A stretch of DNA of 5,457 nt from Nitrososphaerales archaeon TH5896 (GTDB lineage Archaea > Thermoproteota > Nitrososphaeria > Nitrososphaerales > Nitrososphaeraceae), in the NCBI GenBank assembly GCA_014523625.1, contig JAATVP010000075.1, positions 1-5,457 of the forward strand, read 5' to 3'. The position numbers and the translations under genes are program-made. Within the stretch, counting starts at the first letter, position 1; each line of letters starts with the position of its first letter. Below the pieces are notes generated by a model. It was not told where the DNA came from. It saw only the letters and a program-made list of their open reading frames with translations, and ran no database searches. Shown here in pieces: positions 5,331 to 5,457 of this stretch.

Positions 5331-5364
5331 ATTACAGTCACAATGGGTACCAAGAAATACTGGC

Positions 5365-5457
5365 TTGGATAATAAAGCAGAGCATTTTCAAGTTGTACGG
5401 GGTAAGGAAAAATACAAGAACGCTGAATATGATGACAGCACCGTCGAATGTTTAATA
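5365..5457 (+). CDS. Possible 5' end of a gene cut by the window edge
   Basis: I do not recognise the product. The frame is open to the right edge and, from a TTG at 5365-5367, gives 31 residues that look like folded protein, including HFQVVRGKEKYKNAEYDDST with mixed charge, aromatics and hydrophobics. The frame is open back to a TAA near 5272 but contains no ATG, so the start is unsettled: TTG at 5365 fits the TATA-like box at 5323-5330. An ATG at 5343 lies in a different frame and stops after nine codons, so a frameshift or sequencing slip joining it to this frame is another possibility. The tandem palindromes upstream hint at regulation. The call may fail if the frame closes soon after the edge. 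Confidence 0.35.
   Translation, partial: MDNKAEHFQVVRGKEKYKNAEYDDSTVECLI

Larger units (their letters stand above)
4706..5364. other. 659-bp AT-rich spacer without a convincing gene
   Basis: No long frame is persuasive here. The GC-richer part, 4867-4988, holds two overlapping minus-strand mini-frames (18 and 33 residues) that read like protein but lack promoters. Beyond it are a TTTACAA tandem repeat (5037-5050), a 6-bp inverted repeat (5013-5029), a spaced 8-bp inverted pair (5083-5090 with 5147-5154), two adjacent palindromes (5234-5269) and a TATA-like box at 5323-5330. The right part looks regulatory for whatever starts near 5365. Confidence 0.5.

Noticed and set aside
1..5457. CRISPR array, insertion sequence, integrase or defence cassette
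   Set aside because: No regularly spaced repeats, transposase or integrase motifs, or nuclease/helicase genes were seen on either strand.

Overview
The window looks archaeal, most likely from a mesophilic ammonia-oxidising archaeon (Nitrososphaeria, of the Nitrososphaera/Nitrosocosmicus kind). This is inferred from three things. Genes start close behind A/T-rich TATA-like boxes, with no Shine-Dalgarno sequences. The DNA is AT-rich with long gene-poor spacers. The split-barrel flavin/F420 protein resembles those I associate with that group. No rRNA, tRNA, CRISPR array, transposase or integrase was found.

Only two genes belong to families I recognise. At 746-1207 (+) lies a 153-residue PPOX-fold (pyridoxamine-phosphate-oxidase-like, probably F420- or flavin-dependent) protein. 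At 1354-3762 (-) lies an 802-residue PhoD-like metallophosphatase with an intact active-site motif set and no export signal. These two genes converge across a 146-bp gap. The rest is accessory DNA with small orphan genes: a strongly acidic 37-residue protein (95-208, +), a lysine-rich 47-residue protein (3891-4034, +) divergent from the phosphatase, a weakly supported proline/aspartate-tailed ORF ending at 4318 (+), and a GTG-started two-helix membrane protein (4439-4705, -). A gene may begin at about 5365 and run off the right edge.

The spacers at 209-745 and 4706-5364 hold no convincing long gene but do hold symmetrical DNA. The first has a cluster of inverted repeats at 427-504 and two adjacent small hairpins at 591-622. 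The second has two back-to-back perfect inverted repeats at 5234-5269, upstream of the promoter of the right-edge gene. A perfect 9-bp stem-loop at 4333-4364 separates the two convergent small ORFs.

No operon is evident. Most genes appear to be single units with their own promoters, and nothing in the sequence ties the PPOX protein and the phosphatase to one pathway. I see no clear multi-gene novel system. The most unusual items are the tandem palindromes, the leaderless-looking microproteins and the low-complexity insert of the cytoplasmic PhoD-like enzyme.
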